Positions 1-10,043 of a stretch of 64,000 nucleotides of DNA are shown here, in pieces. Positions within the stretch are counted from its first letter, which is position 1. The number at the start of each line of letters is the position of its first letter. A model generated the notes under the pieces. That model made no database searches. It saw nothing but the letters and a program-made list of their open reading frames with translations, and had not been told where the DNA came from. The stretch is from Laburnicola sp. R22_1 (taxonomy: Eukaryota; Ascomycota; Dothideomycetes; Pleosporales; Didymosphaeriaceae), in the NCBI GenBank assembly GCA_014281115.1, contig JACONQ010000002.1, forward strand, positions 372,001 to 436,000, written 5' to 3'. The position numbers and the translations under genes are program-made.

Positions 1-490
1 TTAACAATTATATATAATATAGATAGCTCTAAAATTAATGCCCTATCTACGCCATCCTAACTGTTCACTAGCAACGCTTGCTAACAATAATTGCTACTAT
101 GCACAGTAACGACAGCAGTTGTAGTTACCGACGAAGTGACGAAGAAAAGAACAGCATAAAGTATGTAGACGGGAATGATGGGCGGGAGTAAGAGTGTAAA
201 CAAGCGACATAGAAGACCGAGAGAGAAAACCGCGCAGTAATTAAGCCGTGGTGTCACCCGTCACGGGGCCGATTTTTTTAGGCGGTAGGTGAGTTAAAAT
301 GAGACCAAATTATAGTTCAACGTGACTATTTTTCTATCTTTACAGTACCTTAGTAAATACTTACTTTGATCTCATGCGCAGTAAGTAGGACGCACTAAAC
401 CTGTGAATTGATATGGAAGAGCGGCTTCCGTTGAAAGAAAATATGTATATGCATAAAGCAACAAATATATAAAATACTGCTAAAAGCAAA
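1..490. other. non-coding repeat edge
   Basis: Moderately AT-rich sequence without a convincing reading frame. It leads into a fragment of the dispersed family A repeat at 537. I see no gene in it. Confidence 0.5.
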
Positions 491-682
491 ACACACATAC
501 TAGAAACTAACTAAAAATAAAAGAACATACAAGAAACCGCTCTTTTTAGTTAATAAGCAGGGGGCTCTGCTTTTTTTGTCATGTTATTTGAGATGAAAGC
601 CTTTGTCGTTCTACCCCTAGGTAGATAATTTGACAACACACATACAAGAAACTAACCAAAAATAAAAAGAATATACAAGAAA
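491..682. repeat. 46-bp direct repeat flanking a family A terminal fragment
   Basis: Two near-identical 46-47 bp stretches (491-536 and 636-682, both starting ACACACATAC) flank a 99-bp reverse-oriented copy of the family A terminus (537-635). That terminus recurs about fifteen times in the AT-rich block. It includes the CTACCCCTAGGTAG hairpin and the AAGCAGGGGGCTCTGCTTTT stretch. This copy is hardly RIP-mutated: TCATG and GAGATGAAAG are intact. Confidence 0.75.
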
Positions 683-812
683 AGGTAAACCCTCCCCACA
701 GGGACTCAAAGAGCGAGCAACCGAAAGTAAACTCGCAAGAACACCCACCCAGAAACACCCCAAGAAAAGAACCCTCAGAAGCCATTACTAACCCCCCCCA
801 CAAAAAAAAAAC

Positions 813-1295
813 TTAAAAGTACCGCTCAACAGGGACCCACCCATCCTCAACTACGCTTCCCCTCTCCCTAGTCGAACGACTCGCCTCGCGCCCAAGTCCA
901 CATATCCTCTTCGACTCAAAATCACCCGCACTCGATATGCGCCCCGCCGAACCCTGCGACACAAACGACTCCACCGACGCCGTAGAGTCCGCAGTATTAG
1001 ACCGCGCTCTGCGCGTCGCCATGGGGAGACGCAAGCCGCTCGTCGACGCGCTCGGTGTGGACTCGAGCGAGGTGGACATGGAAGACGTCGATGCGAAGGA
1101 GGCGGAGAAGGCGCTGGTGGGATTTATGGAGTATACGGGGTTCGTGGCGTCGTTGATTTTACGAGTGTGGGTGTGCGTGCGCGTGCTGAAGAAGCGGTTT
1201 ACGAAGAATTGTTTTTGGGCGAGGCGGAGGTGGGCGAATGTGGGGTCGCAGATGGGCAGGATGTCGGAGGGGATGTCGGTGGCGTAGGCGCTCAT
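813..1295 (-). CDS. small conserved-looking protein of unknown function
   Basis: Single-exon frame of 160 codons on the minus strand. The ATG lies in a favourable fungal context (ACAACAATGAGC) and the frame closes with TAA at 813-815. Third positions are C/G-biased as in the other real genes here. The N-terminus (about residues 1-38) contains PSDILPICDP and LRLAQKQFF and looks folded. The middle is Ser/Thr/Ala-rich, and a basic stretch (RRARSNTADS) precedes a Ser/Gly-rich tail with possible phosphosites. There is no signal peptide or membrane segment. An HTHTR stretch is encoded by a CA-rich run that could instead belong to a small intron. I do not recognise the family and propose no function. 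Confidence 0.6.
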   Translation of the reverse strand: MSAYATDIPSDILPICDPTFAHLRLAQKQFFVNRFFSTRTHTHTRKINDATNPVYSINPTSAFSASFASTSSMSTSLESTPSASTSGLRLPMATRRARSNTADSTASVESFVSQGSAGRISSAGDFESKRICGLGREASRSTRERGSVVEDGWVPVERYF

Positions 1296-2600
1296 TGTTG
1301 TAGATAACGTGGTTGTTGGAGACTTTTTTTATGACAGATGTTTGGGACTGAGAAGGAGAGCCGAAAGGTTTAGGTATGGAATGAATACTAGCTCTAGACT
1401 GAGTGGGTAGGGAATGAATGACAGTCTGCTCTGCAGTGGTGGGGACTTGAACGAGATCTGTGAAGACTAGTTCTCATGCGCATTTGTATGTTATGTGGGT
1501 ACTACCAGCCCCCATGCTAGTAGTAGTAAGATGGTTTGGATCGAGGGCGTTTGCTTATCGGACGTTTGGCCTGTACGATGCTTTGGGTTGTGCACTACCT
1601 TGTCCCTAGGCGCTCGTGAGTCCGGCCTTCTAAGACACGCGGGGAAGGCAAGGCTGAACAGCTTTGATACTACCTTTCGAAGTTCGAGAGACGTGAGACA
1701 AGATGTGGGAAGATTTCCTGATAGTGCGACGTTCGCGGAGCAAAGGTAGCGCGCACAAACTCATACCTTTCCCATAGATCGCTGCTGAATATCAATTTTA
1801 GAAAAGAAGTTACCCTCCGTAACACCCGAATGGGGTAAAAAGCTCCTCCGAATGATCCGCCTCGTAGAATCCCACACTCAAAACGATTGGTCTACCAAGA
1901 TGGAGGCTGAGCATAAGAGGGCTTTGAATAAGCACCGACGGACGCGCGAACAGAAGGAGGAACCAGTCCACTCCGACCCCAAATAAAGGCGCTACGCCAG
2001 GCAGAGGAATTCGTTGTGCCACTTTGCGCTCAGTCCGTACCGTCCGATGGTCCCTCCTCACTTTTCTCTGTCGTGGAGCATTGACGGCTCGAGTCTCCAA
2101 TGTCGGGGATGTAAATCGGTAACAGCGACGACGGCGTCGCGACGGCTAGATATATTTTTAGAAGCAGAGCCACAACCACTGCCTGCACCTTGTCATCTTT
2201 AAAAGCGCGAGAGGACATTAAGACATTGACAAGAGCTTGAGGGGTTTGCAAGCGGAGGGACCTCACCTTCACTATGCGACGCACCTGGTGGAGAAACGGC
2301 ACTATGTTCATTCGAGACTAGCGTTCACGATCCACACCAGCGCTCGGTGTTCTACCAGAGCCTTCACATCTTAACGCATCGTTTGTTTTGCGTACCCATC
2401 TGGTCGCATCAAAAATCTTTGTTGTTTCTGTTAGAAGCTTCGGCAGCCTCTTTCCATGCCATATTATACATCTAACATGTGCTTTGCCTTGTTGCCCGAT
2501 CCATCCAGAAACATGCGTCCCGTATTTGTCTCCTCTCACCCAATGTGCCATTCGCGGCGCGGTCTTGTTTCTGTCATCTTAGAGCTAGCTAGAGCGCGCT
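1296..2600. other. intergenic, no supported gene
   Basis: GC-balanced sequence with only short overlapping frames on both strands. None shows a domain, consistent codon bias or splice structure that I can support. Confidence 0.5.
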
Positions 2601-3851
2601 CTACTGCTCCCTCACAGGACCGCCCATACTATCATCGACCCGCAGGCGCTTCATGCCCGTCTCATAATCTGCACCTCTGAGCTTGTCCATGTCAGCCTTC
2701 AGCTTCCTAATCTGACGATCTCTGGTAATGATTGCCTGACGTAAGTCGCAGTTCTCGCGCCGCAAATCACAGTTCTCGTCCTCCAACTCTTCAAGGCGAG
2801 CCTCGGATTCGGAACCCGGATTTGACTCCTGTTGAATGCCACCGACAGGCTGTGCGTCTATGTCCATGGCATACGGCATGCCAATGGGTCGGTCATGAAG
2901 CTGATGACGGTTTATCATGGGGTGAAACGGCAGAGAGGTCGACCGGTTCTGAGTCGCGGCTCCCGGCTCTGCCTGCTTGGCCCCCAGCTCCTCTTCGGAT
3001 TCCTCTTTCTTGACTACAAACTGTCAGTACATCCAAAAGAGACTCTAATCGTCTCGAACAGTTGTACGGCAGGTTATTAACTTACCAGAACAGCCGTTGT
3101 TGGTCTCAAACATGCTGGCCGTCTTCGCAACCTGTCCGCCTCGGCCACGTCCGCCACGTCCGCCACGTCCGCCACGTCTGCCCCCTCTGGGACCTCCACC
3201 CCTCCTACGCCGGTTTTTAGCTCGGACCTCGGAACAATCGCTGGATGTCTCTTCGAATGCACCGGCAGGGAAGAGTGAAGTAGGCGGTGCAGTCGCATTC
3301 GTGGCCATCGGAGAGCTTCCTGCCTGCTGACCTACTTCGACCCTGTTGCGGAGACGAGGATCCAACATGGAATTGACTGAGTTGCCGCTCAGAGTAGGCA
3401 CCGGCTGGTCAGTCGAAGCTGGCGTCGTTCCTGTCAGACCCATGTGCCCAGAGGCTGGAACTGGATGAAGTACAGCCGGAAAGGATAGTCCCAACGCCGC
3501 ATTCGGAGCGCCTACACCGGCCGGCCCAGGCGAGAAGGTGTCGACTGATGCACTACCTATATGAGGCGAGACCGGAAGCCCACCCGGGGGAGAAGACCTC
3601 GGTCCCAATGCATGGGTGTTGGCGCCCGAGCGTTTGACGACAATCGGCTCTGGCTTCTCGTTGAGTGGACCTGGACATGGTAAGCCTGACTCCACATGAC
3701 CCGGGGAGGCGCGCTGACCTTTTAACTCGACCAACAGCTGCTGTGCGGGATGCATAGCGGCGGCGTCACCCTGCTGGTCAGGGTTAGTGTCGGCAGCAGG
3801 AGCAGTTTGTTTGTTGTTGTAGAGTGCATTGACGAGGTATATGTTTGCCAT
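2601..3851 (-). CDS. RGG-box protein with C-terminal coiled coil, unknown function
   Basis: Two exons on the minus strand: 3086-3851 and 2601-3013. The 72-bp intron (3014-3085) starts GTAAGT and ends TTTGTAG. The predicted protein is about 392 residues. The N-terminal two thirds is Pro/Ser/Ala-rich and probably disordered. An Arg/Gly stretch just before the intron (NRRRRGGGPRGGRR followed by repeated GGRG) is an RGG box, typical of RNA-binding or nucleolar proteins. The second exon encodes an acidic linker and a heptad-like segment (RLEELEDENCDLRRE then further L/R/K heptads) suggesting dimerisation, then a basic end. Start chosen at 3851: good context (GCAGCAATGG) and no better upstream Met. 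RNA binding is inferred from composition only; I recognise no named family. Confidence 0.65.
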
Positions 3852-4154
3852 TGCTGCAGGGCTGCCGGAAGAAGCAGTGGCGGCCGAAGGTGAGTGTTTG
3901 TATTTTGGTCATGGAGGTGTTGCAGTGTTGCACCTGGCTGGCCCGGGGCAACGCGTGCACGCGGGAGGTGGACGCGTCCGGATGTGGAAGTCACGCTCGA
4001 CTGCCCCGCCTGTCTGCTCGCGGCCGCTGCTCAGCCAGGATGCAGCAAGCATGACAACTTGGTCCAACCTGTCTAACCTTCTGACTTGACTCACATCACA
4101 CGCTTTTGCTGACCTCGACACTCAATACGACCATGTCGGAGGACCTGAATCTAT

Positions 4155-4942
4155 TTACTTCGGAACGACAATATCCATATTGTTCCCCAGAAACTGCCTG
4201 AAGCTCGTAAGCGGAATACCATAGCTCCTGATCTCATCCATATCCGCCAAACCGTCCAGCTTCTTCATCAGCTGCTGTCCAACAACAAACGGATTGCTGG
4301 ACTCTTTCTCATTTTCTTCCCGTGTGCGATAGTGGACGTCCAACTTCTTGCCGGTCGCCCTCTCAATCTCAGACAAGATCTCTGTACCCGTCAACTCTTC
4401 GCCTACGATACTGACAGGCTTGCCAGCGAACTTGTCGGGATTGTTGAACACCATGCCAGCGAAAGCGCCGATTTCGTCGGGGTCCAGGGTAGGAATGACC
4501 CAGTCGGGTTTGTAGCTACAGACAAACTTGCCCTGGGAGAGACCAGGGTACATGAAGTCGACGGTGGGTAGCGTAATGTTCGTGTTGAGCCAGCCTCCAC
4601 GAAGCATAGTCCAAGGGATACCTGACTGGATCCGTGAAAGAGGGCATTTGAGAGAGGAAGACAGAATCGCAGCCTTTGATAGCGGCTTCGATGCTAGAGA
4701 TAAGATTCAAATCAGCGTTTGTGTCGACGATATTCGCGTCCTAGGATTGCTTACGAGGCGACATCGCTAAGCGATCCTTTGTGAAGGGAGACGCTTTCGC
4801 CGAACTTCCTCAAAGTGAGAGCACGCTCAGCAGAAGGGTCAGATACGAATGCGTGGACGTTCCATCCGGATTTTGCTAGATGCTTGACAACAGCTTTGCC
4901 CTGAGAGCCGGTGGCACAAATGACGAGTGCTGTCTTTGCCAT
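4155..4942 (-). pseudogene. NmrA-like NAD(P)-binding protein with internal deletion
   Basis: The first exon (4755-4942) begins MAKTALVICATGSQGKAVV. This is the Rossmann GxxGxxG motif of the NmrA-like family, NAD(P)-sensing or atypical short-chain reductases. A 61-bp intron (4694-4754; GTAAGC to CTCTAG) joins a second exon reading GCDSVFLSQMPSFTD. The expected central part, about 60-70 residues with the AKAAGVKHFVY-type strand, is absent. The sequence jumps, with a frame change near 4600-4630, to SGIPWTMLRGGWLN and then runs open to the TAA at 4155 through typical NmrA C-terminal sequence (DPDEIGAFAG, KPVSIVGEELT). The combined length of about 250 is short for a family of about 300-330. No splice sites explain the jump. 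It is divergent from the Zn2Cys6 gene starting at 5544. The family call is firm; loss of function is inferred. Confidence 0.75.
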
Positions 4943-5543
4943 GGTGAATGTCCGTGGGATTCAACAAATGAGTAAAGAAGAAACGAGTAATTTTCAATGC
5001 CAATTGATGAGCTTGTAACGTCTTGGAAGGAACAGCGTCGCTTTTCTACTTTATAATTGGGAATTCCGCTCCGCATAGAGCAGGGATCCCTGAGGAAATC
5101 CGCACGTTACACGGGTGGAAGACCGCGACTTCGCAGCATGCTCGCGGAGTTCAGCGGGAGAACATACAGACTAATAAGGCTTTACAATATTGTACAGAGA
5201 ATTGGTATGTTAACTTTCATACAGAACCTTGACAAGTTGAAACCTTGAAACAGGTAAAGTCACGTGGTTAAACAAGTGCAGATGTATCATGTTTACCTAA
5301 TCGCTTTCTCTCATGATTCATCCACCCTCCGCTGGACCCTATCCGAGAAATCACTTTCCGTCCTGGATATAGCCAGAGACATGGAAATCATGCCAACTGT
5401 ACAAAACCATGCCAAATGCCAAGGTCTTACTGATGCGTTTAACGCTTGATCGTCAGCAAGCGATTTTCGCACGATAAGCACCGATCCCATCACGAAGCAA
5501 TCGATCACCTAGACAACGCTCCCGCCTTTTCTCATGAACCAAG
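4943..5543. promoter_or_regulatory. shared upstream region of the divergent NmrA-like and Zn2Cys6 genes
   Basis: 601 bp between two divergent start codons. It contains no supported coding frame. Divergent placement of a pathway regulator and its target is common in fungi, but I see no specific operator that proves regulation. Confidence 0.4.
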
Positions 5544-6934
5544 ATGCCCCCAGACCGTGCTCGGACTTCCAACTCCCAAGGTCGCCAGAAATCCTGCTCC
5601 GAGTGCGCAAAAGCGAAGCGGAGATGCGATCTAAGTCAACCACACTGCATCCGCTGCACCAGGCAGAAACTAGTCTGCACGTATCCGCCGCGGCCTCACA
5701 CATCGGCCGCACCAACTCCTATGGCTTCAGAGGAGTCGCCTCCCATCGTAGACGAAATGTTTGATGATGCAGTGCTAGAGTTGCCGTTCGATTTGGATGT
5801 TCCAAGTATGCCGGCTGCACCCCATACCGACGTGGAGTTACTAGACCTCGACTTCTCGGGGCCGATGGATAGCTTACAAGAAGCCAATAATTCGCTTCAA
5901 AACTACGGGGGAGCATCCACTATTCATGTTCCACCTCGAACTGGGTTTTCTTCAGCGAAATCCTTCTCCAACCTCGTTCTTTCCGAGCTTTTCGAGTCAC
6001 GTGTCGGATACTCCATGGAGCAGTGGAAACTGGCTCCTCGGATGATGGTCGAGAAGAACTGTACCCCGTGGAGTCATCCAAATCTTTACGAAGAATTAAT
6101 GCCGCGATCGATGCAAGGTTTGTCTACGCCTGACTCCAGCATTGTTCATCGCAGCCCATTAACTAGTGTCGGTAGATGCATACGCCGCTTGTTCATTATA
6201 CATCTCGCGGACCGAGATAAATTCAAACTTCGTCTTACGTCACATCATCGAAAGAGCTCACGAACTCATCGAACAGCCCACGCCAACAGGATCAACCGAA
6301 ATCCTCGCCCGAGCACACGCCCTTCTTCTCTACCAAGTCATGCTAATATCTAGCGGCGACGTAAGTTCCCCCCGCCCCTAACTACAAAACTTTAGCCATT
6401 TCTTCACCCAACATGTAACAAAACCCCCCAGTTCCGCTACCACAACCAAGTGCAAACCCTCCTCCCCCACCTCACCACCCTCAGCAACACCCTCTACCTA
6501 ACCACAACCGAAGACACAACCTCCCAGTCGGACCTTCCCTCCAACCCCCTCCCCTCTACCCCAGCGCCCCCTCCCGCGCCGCCTGGCTCACCTTCATAAC
6601 CCGCGAATCCACCCGCCGCACCCTCCTCGCCACCTGCCACGCCCTCTCCATCTGCACCCTCCTCAAAGGCCAAATCGTCTCCTGCAACCACCACCTCGCC
6701 ATCGGGAACCGCGTGACGCTCTCAGCTGCGCTGTGGGAGGCCAAGTCGCCGCTTGAGTTTGCGATAGCGTGGAACGAGAAGAAGCATTTTCTTGTCCGGG
6801 AGTTGGATTTTGGCGAGTTGCTGAGGGAGGCGAGGGCCAGCGATGTGGATGTTTTTGGGAGGATGTTGATGGTCGGCTTGATGGGGAGGGATGATGTGAA
6901 GGGGTGGCTGCATGAGAGGGGTGGGAAGTTGTGA
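5544..6934 (+). CDS. Zn2Cys6 fungal transcription factor, apparently frameshifted in exon 3
   Basis: Exon 1 (5544-6117) encodes a binuclear zinc cluster near residues 18-45 with spacing CX2CX6CX5CX2CX6C (SCSECAKAKRRC ... CIRC ... C), then an acidic Asp/Leu-rich linker. A 49-bp intron (6118-6166) leads to exon 2 (6167-6360, ERAHELIEQ ... ARAHALLLYQVMLI). A second intron (6361-6431; GTAAGT to CCCCAG) leads to exon 3. Exon 3 reads well as FRYHNQVQTLLPHLTTL, but the clearly coding C-terminus (AWLTFITRESTRRTLLATC to HERGGKL, stop 6932-6934) lies one base out of register. The switch falls in the C-rich stretch 6540-6590, and no good intron bridges it. The cause is either a single-base indel mutation, a sequencing error in the homopolymer-like tract, or an unusual intron. 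The layout resembles regulators of secondary-metabolite clusters (AflR-like), which I cannot confirm. Confidence 0.7.
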
Positions 6935-7446
6935 GGTCGGATTTGTGACGGGGGTTGGTTTGCGTTGTGAGTTTGCGCTGCTTACTTTGTCGGGGAATAT
7001 TCCGTGACTCTCTCAAAATGGGTACTACCGCATCGCTCTGCGGATTCTTCCGTCGTGGTACATTGAGCTCACACAAAAAAAAAGGGCAAGTCCGACGACG
7101 CGTTGTCCCGTCGTTCAAGTGTATATCTAGCCCCCGCTAGAATGCTTGCGCATGGAAAAAGACTGAGAGGACAGCAGGGAGATGTTGTGGTCTCCAAGGC
7201 AGACAATCCTAGAATTACTGGATTCATAGATGCCAGTTAGCCATTACAGATTATATTTCAAACAAAACATAAGATATAGCAGCTGTATGCAAAGCAAGAC
7301 ACAGATTGATTGCATTCAAAATTGCAGACTGTTTGAACTTATATATTCATTATAGCGCCAGCAAATGCGCTTAGGAATTATCAACCACTCGTCACAGATC
7401 CTCCACAATCATTACTATATCATTACAATCCCAGATTCATCTGCTA
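6935..7446. other. intergenic between convergent genes
   Basis: 3' flanks of the Zn2Cys6 gene and the Rds1-like pseudogene, becoming AT-rich after 7200. No gene seen. Confidence 0.5.
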
Positions 7447-9037
7447 TTAATACATGCATATTAAACCAGCCTGGTAAAGACCAAGAGCCACGACATGCGG
7501 ATTGATCATGGAGAGGTTGAAGGGCGTCAGGAAGAGATTCGAGCCGGTCAGAGCAACGAACATAGTGACATTTACAGCTGGGTCGCCCTGGAACACCTCA
7601 GCGGCGGGCTGGTACGAGTAACCAGAATTGTCGCCAGTCAAGTGCAAAGGCGTATAAGTGAGGTTCAGTTGCGAGACCCAAGCAACGAACTGTGGCTCGC
7701 CTGCCATAGTAGCAGTGACATAGGAGTTGTTAGGTCCAACGGCCATGCCGGGAGCCTCCCACGTAAAATTGACCTGCTTACCCGCAAAAGTAAGCGGCTC
7801 GGACCGGTTGTGCACGATTGCGGGGCCACAACCATTTCCAGTGACATTCAAGTTGACGCAAGACTCGTCCGCAGGGATGTCGGAACGGGCTGGATCAGCA
7901 GTCCGGTTTCCAACATACTCGTAATCGGCCGTGTCGTTTGGTGAGAAGGGGTTGGGGTTAGGATTGTTTACGATGAGGAGAGCAGGGAAGTTCTGCCATG
8001 CGAGACGAGTAGCATTCTCTGGCAGGAGCTAATGTAGGGAGCAAGATAGGTTCAGGCCCAAGATTGAGGAATTCCAGTCTCAAACCAAACGGGCATGGGA
8101 TGCAGACCAAGCATTTGACGGAAAGACATCTGTTGGCGGGCCTCGGTAGCGATGGATTGTGAAAGAAGCGTAGCGACCTCGCGGCTGTCGAGATGGGATA
8201 GGAAACCCCACACGCCGGACTCGCCCCATCGGGTAAGCTTCTGGTTAAAGTCGATGAACTCACGAACAGTGCGGAAAGGATAATTGTAGGTGCACTGGGG
8301 AGGAGCAGCCTCGCCAAGCATATTGCTGAGAAGAGTAGCATGTCCAGCCTCCTGAATGGCCATGAAAGCAATATAGGAGCGATCCTCAGCAGTAAGGCCC
8401 GCCTCTAGAAAGTCTTCCTCTGAAAACACAGCAAGACCGTTGTTAAACAGATCAAGCTCGATCCACTCCTGGTACAAGCCGAGCGCAATCGACTCAAAGT
8501 CGAAATCACTGTTCACTTGGTAGCGCGGCTCAGTGTTGTTGGTCCCAGCACCACCTGAATAGGTTAGCGATGGATTGAAAGGCGATTAAGTAGGCAGCAA
8601 CTAACCATTAGGTTGGTACGGAATGGGCGCCGGATTCTGAAGCAGACCATTGGGATTGTAGTATGTCGCGGTAGGATTCGGGGGGAGGGGCTCAATTGCG
8701 GTTCACAATGTAGTAGGCGCCTGGACAGCTCCAGTAGTAGTCGGAGTGCCTTCGTAGGGTCCATGACTGGTGGTGCCAGTAACATCAGAGCTCCTTCGTG
8801 GATATGCCGATCCAGGTGATGTGACGATAGCCTGCGCTGGGTCAGCTTAAGGGGAAGAGGTGACTGCTAATCATACATTGACCTGAGAATCCGGGCCAAA
8901 AACCGTTGCTTGCGGACCCGTAGGTTCAGTGACTGAGAGGGGAAATTCTGCATCAGGGTACCGGGCACCTGTGGCGCCGGAGCGGCCACGGCGAGCGCTG
9001 AGAGCAGCGTCGAAGCGTAAAGGGTATTGGTGCGCAT
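7447..9037 (-). pseudogene. Rds1-like secreted ferritin-like-domain protein, multiply disrupted
   Basis: Reading the minus strand from the ATG at 9037, a signal peptide (MRTNTLYASTLLSALAVAAP) is followed by a one-base frame loss near 8965. Then come FPLSVTEPTGPQATVFGP, an intron (8832-8882), a Pro/Thr-rich linker with an in-frame TGA at 8703-8705, another intron (8555-8605), and a ferritin-like domain (SIALGLYQEWIELDLF, AIQEAGHATLL, IATEARQQMSFRQML). The ExxH and EAR..Q helices are those of the PF13668-type fold found in the fission yeast stress protein Rds1. A second TGA (8052-8054) replaces an expected Trp, and a further one-base loss near 8021-8024 separates the C-terminal beta-rich part (ATRLAWQNFP to GLYQAG). 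Four lesions make an active gene unlikely. Family recognition is good; the ancestral role was probably stress- or starvation-linked. Confidence 0.75.
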
Positions 9038-10043
9038 CTTCACGGATGTTCAATGAAGAAGATGAGGCATTGCATCTGGGGAGGTGCAGACGTTTTATGC
9101 GGCCACCGAACCGCCGCTGCAACTTCTAGGCGTAATGGCCACTCAAGATTCTGCTCCGGTGTGATTTTATTGCAATGACTTCATGACATGCTGGAGTCGG
9201 AAGCATCAACGGCCGATATCGAGGCTAGGACATGCACCCTGCAAGGGACCTGCATCGTTAAAGACCCCGTCTGGATCGGGCGCGGAGGCGGGTCCTCGGG
9301 AAAAAACTGCGGGCAAGTAAGGATCGATAAACAATGATTTGATGTTAAGCGGACTAGATCCCGTTATGGAGATGCGTGGAGATAGGCCAGGTGTTTACAC
9401 TAGTGTAGGGCGCGATGTCTAGATGACATACGATTGAAGGTGGGATCGACCGGCAAAACGGTCGTCAACAGCCTCATCGAGGCAGGCTATGACAAACTGG
9501 AATCTGGAATTGGACGAGCGATGACATCGCCACGGTCTTTGTAAGAGAGAAAGTCCAGAATCCGATGTGGCTTGACTCAACATCCCCGCGGAGTTGCATC
9601 GTCCAACGAATTTGGACGCGCGTTATTATTCATCTGGTCCCAGATGCTGACAGAGGTCATTGTTCATCGCTGATCTGCTGCTCGCGTACAGACGAGGAAA
9701 GCTAGAATCGCTGCGGCTTCGTCTGTCGGTAGTTGGAAGACGGTTGCTAGTTGTCGTTGATGTTCGTTCGGGCAAATGCTTAAACTAAGCCAGCTTATAT
9801 CGATGACGTCCGAAATATGTAGTAGTACAACATGAACATCGGCTTGCAGTAATATAAACTTCATGAGAATGTGGGCCGGAGAGCCGTCACAGTGAAATAC
9901 ATGTAGCATGTAGAATCACTATTTCTAGACTACTGATGAGGAGCTACTTGGCTACACGCACGGTTTTGGCACGCGCATTCGCTCACTCACAGGCTGAGAG
10001 CTCTGCGAACACTTTCCGAGGAGCACCGCGCACACGTGTTTGT
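9038..10043. other. intergenic, no supported gene
   Basis: Upstream of the Rds1-like pseudogene and downstream of TRM1. Only short frames without motifs are present. Confidence 0.5.

Noticed and set aside
937..1287. 116-codon plus-strand frame
   Set aside because: Antisense shadow of the minus-strand gene at 813-1295, which has the better codon bias and start context.
6663..7118. 151-codon minus-strand frame, Thr/Pro/Ser-rich
   Set aside because: Antisense of the regulator's last exon and its 3' flank; low complexity, no motif.
7495..7944. 149-codon plus-strand frame
   Set aside because: Antisense of the C-terminal part of the Rds1-like pseudogene.
9664..9909. 81-codon minus-strand frame between Rds1-like and TRM1
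   Set aside because: No recognisable motif or splice partner; average intergenic composition.
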